Part shown: piece by piece, positions 63,204 to 64,000 of the stretch
Position numbering within the stretch: the stretch's first letter is position 1
Layout: the number at the start of each line of letters is the position of its first letter
Source of the DNA: Littorina saxatilis
Taxonomy: Eukaryota; Mollusca; Gastropoda; Littorinimorpha; Littorinidae
Direction: 5' to 3'
Length of the DNA stretch: 64,000 bases
NCBI RefSeq assembly: GCF_037325665.1
Contig: NC_090247.1
Span: 27,379,559 to 27,443,558 of the forward strand
Notes under the pieces: model-generated
Database searches by the model: none
What the model saw: the letters and a program-made list of their open reading frames with translations, nothing else
Told to the model about the DNA's origin: nothing
Program-made: the position numbers and the translations under genes

Positions 63204-63874
63204 CTCCTTCCTTAACCACATCGCCCTTACCCCCATCAGCCCCTCCGCCCTCCTTTATACCCCCTCCCATCACAACCTCAGCCATCATCTTCATCCGGAT
63301 TCTCCTTAAGAATCGACCCAACGTTGACTGTATCACGCGCGCCCCTTTAAGTTGTCAACAAAATTCGATATGTTTGAGGAAGTGGCCCATGCGCCCTTTA
63401 ACTTGCCTTTGGAGAGTCAACACGGTCAATAGAGTGTCATAGAAGCCGATCCTTGTACCCATACAAAAAATGAAGCAGAAAGGAGGCGTAAAAAAATAAA
63501 GACGAAATAAGACACAAGAATGACTATTCATTTTAAAGAAAAGTGGAAGTTGAAGGATAAAAGAAAAATAAGTAGAAAATAATGAAGAAAGAAAACGAGA
63601 AAGAGAAAAAAGGTATAGCAAGGACAAATAAGGTTATGATATAAAGAACGAAAAACAGACCCAAAAAAAGACATAAAGAGGGAACATAAAGAAACAAACA
63701 AAGGGGAGGAGGGCGACAAGAGACCGGGGAAGAGAGAATGAGAGAGAGAGAGACAGAGACAGAGACAGAAAGAGTGAATGAGCGAGAGTGAAAGAGAGAG
63801 AGAAAGGGAGAACATGGTTGGAATGAGAGTGGGTTGAGGATGAGTCACGGTGTTAAAGGGCCGAACAAAAATAG
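61411..63874. other. intergenic, simple-sequence rich
   Basis: No gene recognised. Poly-T/poly-G at about 61520-61553, (AC)n mixtures at 63001-63201 and GA-rich sequence at 63470-63815. Confidence 0.45.
63001..63201. repeat. (AC)n-rich microsatellite
   Basis: Imperfect to pure AC repeats, purest from about 63157 to 63201. Confidence 0.95.
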
Positions 63875-64000
63875 AAACAAGTCGCGTAAGGCGAAAATAC
63901 AATATTTAGTCAAGTAGCTGTCGAACTCACAGAACACGTGGAATTGACAAGAAGAGCGGGGTATTCGTTGCGCTGAGAAGGATAGCACGCTTTTCTGTAC
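63875..64000 (+). repeat. 880-bp interspersed repeat, copy D (cut by the window end)
   Basis: Starts aaacaagtcgcgtaaggcga as copy C does. Confidence 0.88.

Noticed and set aside
62811-63336. Minus-strand frames of up to 171 residues with Cys-Val runs
   Set aside because: They cross the (AC)n tract at 63001-63201 and have no domain outside it.

Overview
The window is metazoan nuclear DNA: intron-bearing genes with vertebrate-like orthologues, long (AC)n and (GA)n microsatellites, tRNA-headed SINEs, many MITEs and tyrosine-recombinase retrotransposons. The repeat families suggest a marine gastropod mollusc, possibly a littorinid-like caenogastropod. That species guess rests on family resemblance from memory and not on a search.

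The central gene is CHAF1B, the p60 WD40 subunit of chromatin assembly factor 1. It lies on the + strand from about 8.66 to 45.0 kb. Eleven coding exons can be placed with consistent splice phases and give a predicted 535-residue protein. Two introns are swollen by fossil DIRS-type retrotransposons. Intron 4 (24 kb) holds three: one interrupted by a second, then a third about 0.2 kb further on. Intron 9 (6.6 kb) holds a fourth. All four lie in the sense direction of the host gene. Each is flanked by the triplet ATT, has inverted terminal repeats, and has an internal complementary region that is the exact complement of the predicted circle junction. Their arms are nearly identical, so the insertions look recent even where the coding parts are badly decayed.

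Region by region: 0-8.6 kb is upstream DNA made of MITEs, foldback repeats and SINEs. 8.6-45 kb is CHAF1B, with pogo/Tigger, hAT-like, SINE and DIRS insertions in its introns. 44.9-46.4 kb is a tandem array grown from the last codons of CHAF1B. 46.4-52 kb is repeats. 52.2-57.3 kb holds a small convergent cluster of secreted cysteine-rich genes with prokineticin (AVIT)-like cysteine spacing, with a duplicated signal-peptide exon and a partial copy. 57.4-64 kb is repeat-rich DNA with a telomere-repeat-bearing foldback and a decayed tandem array.

CHAF1B and the secreted genes are unrelated in function: one is a nuclear histone chaperone subunit and the others are predicted extracellular peptides. 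No RNA genes, CRISPR arrays or bacterial features were seen.
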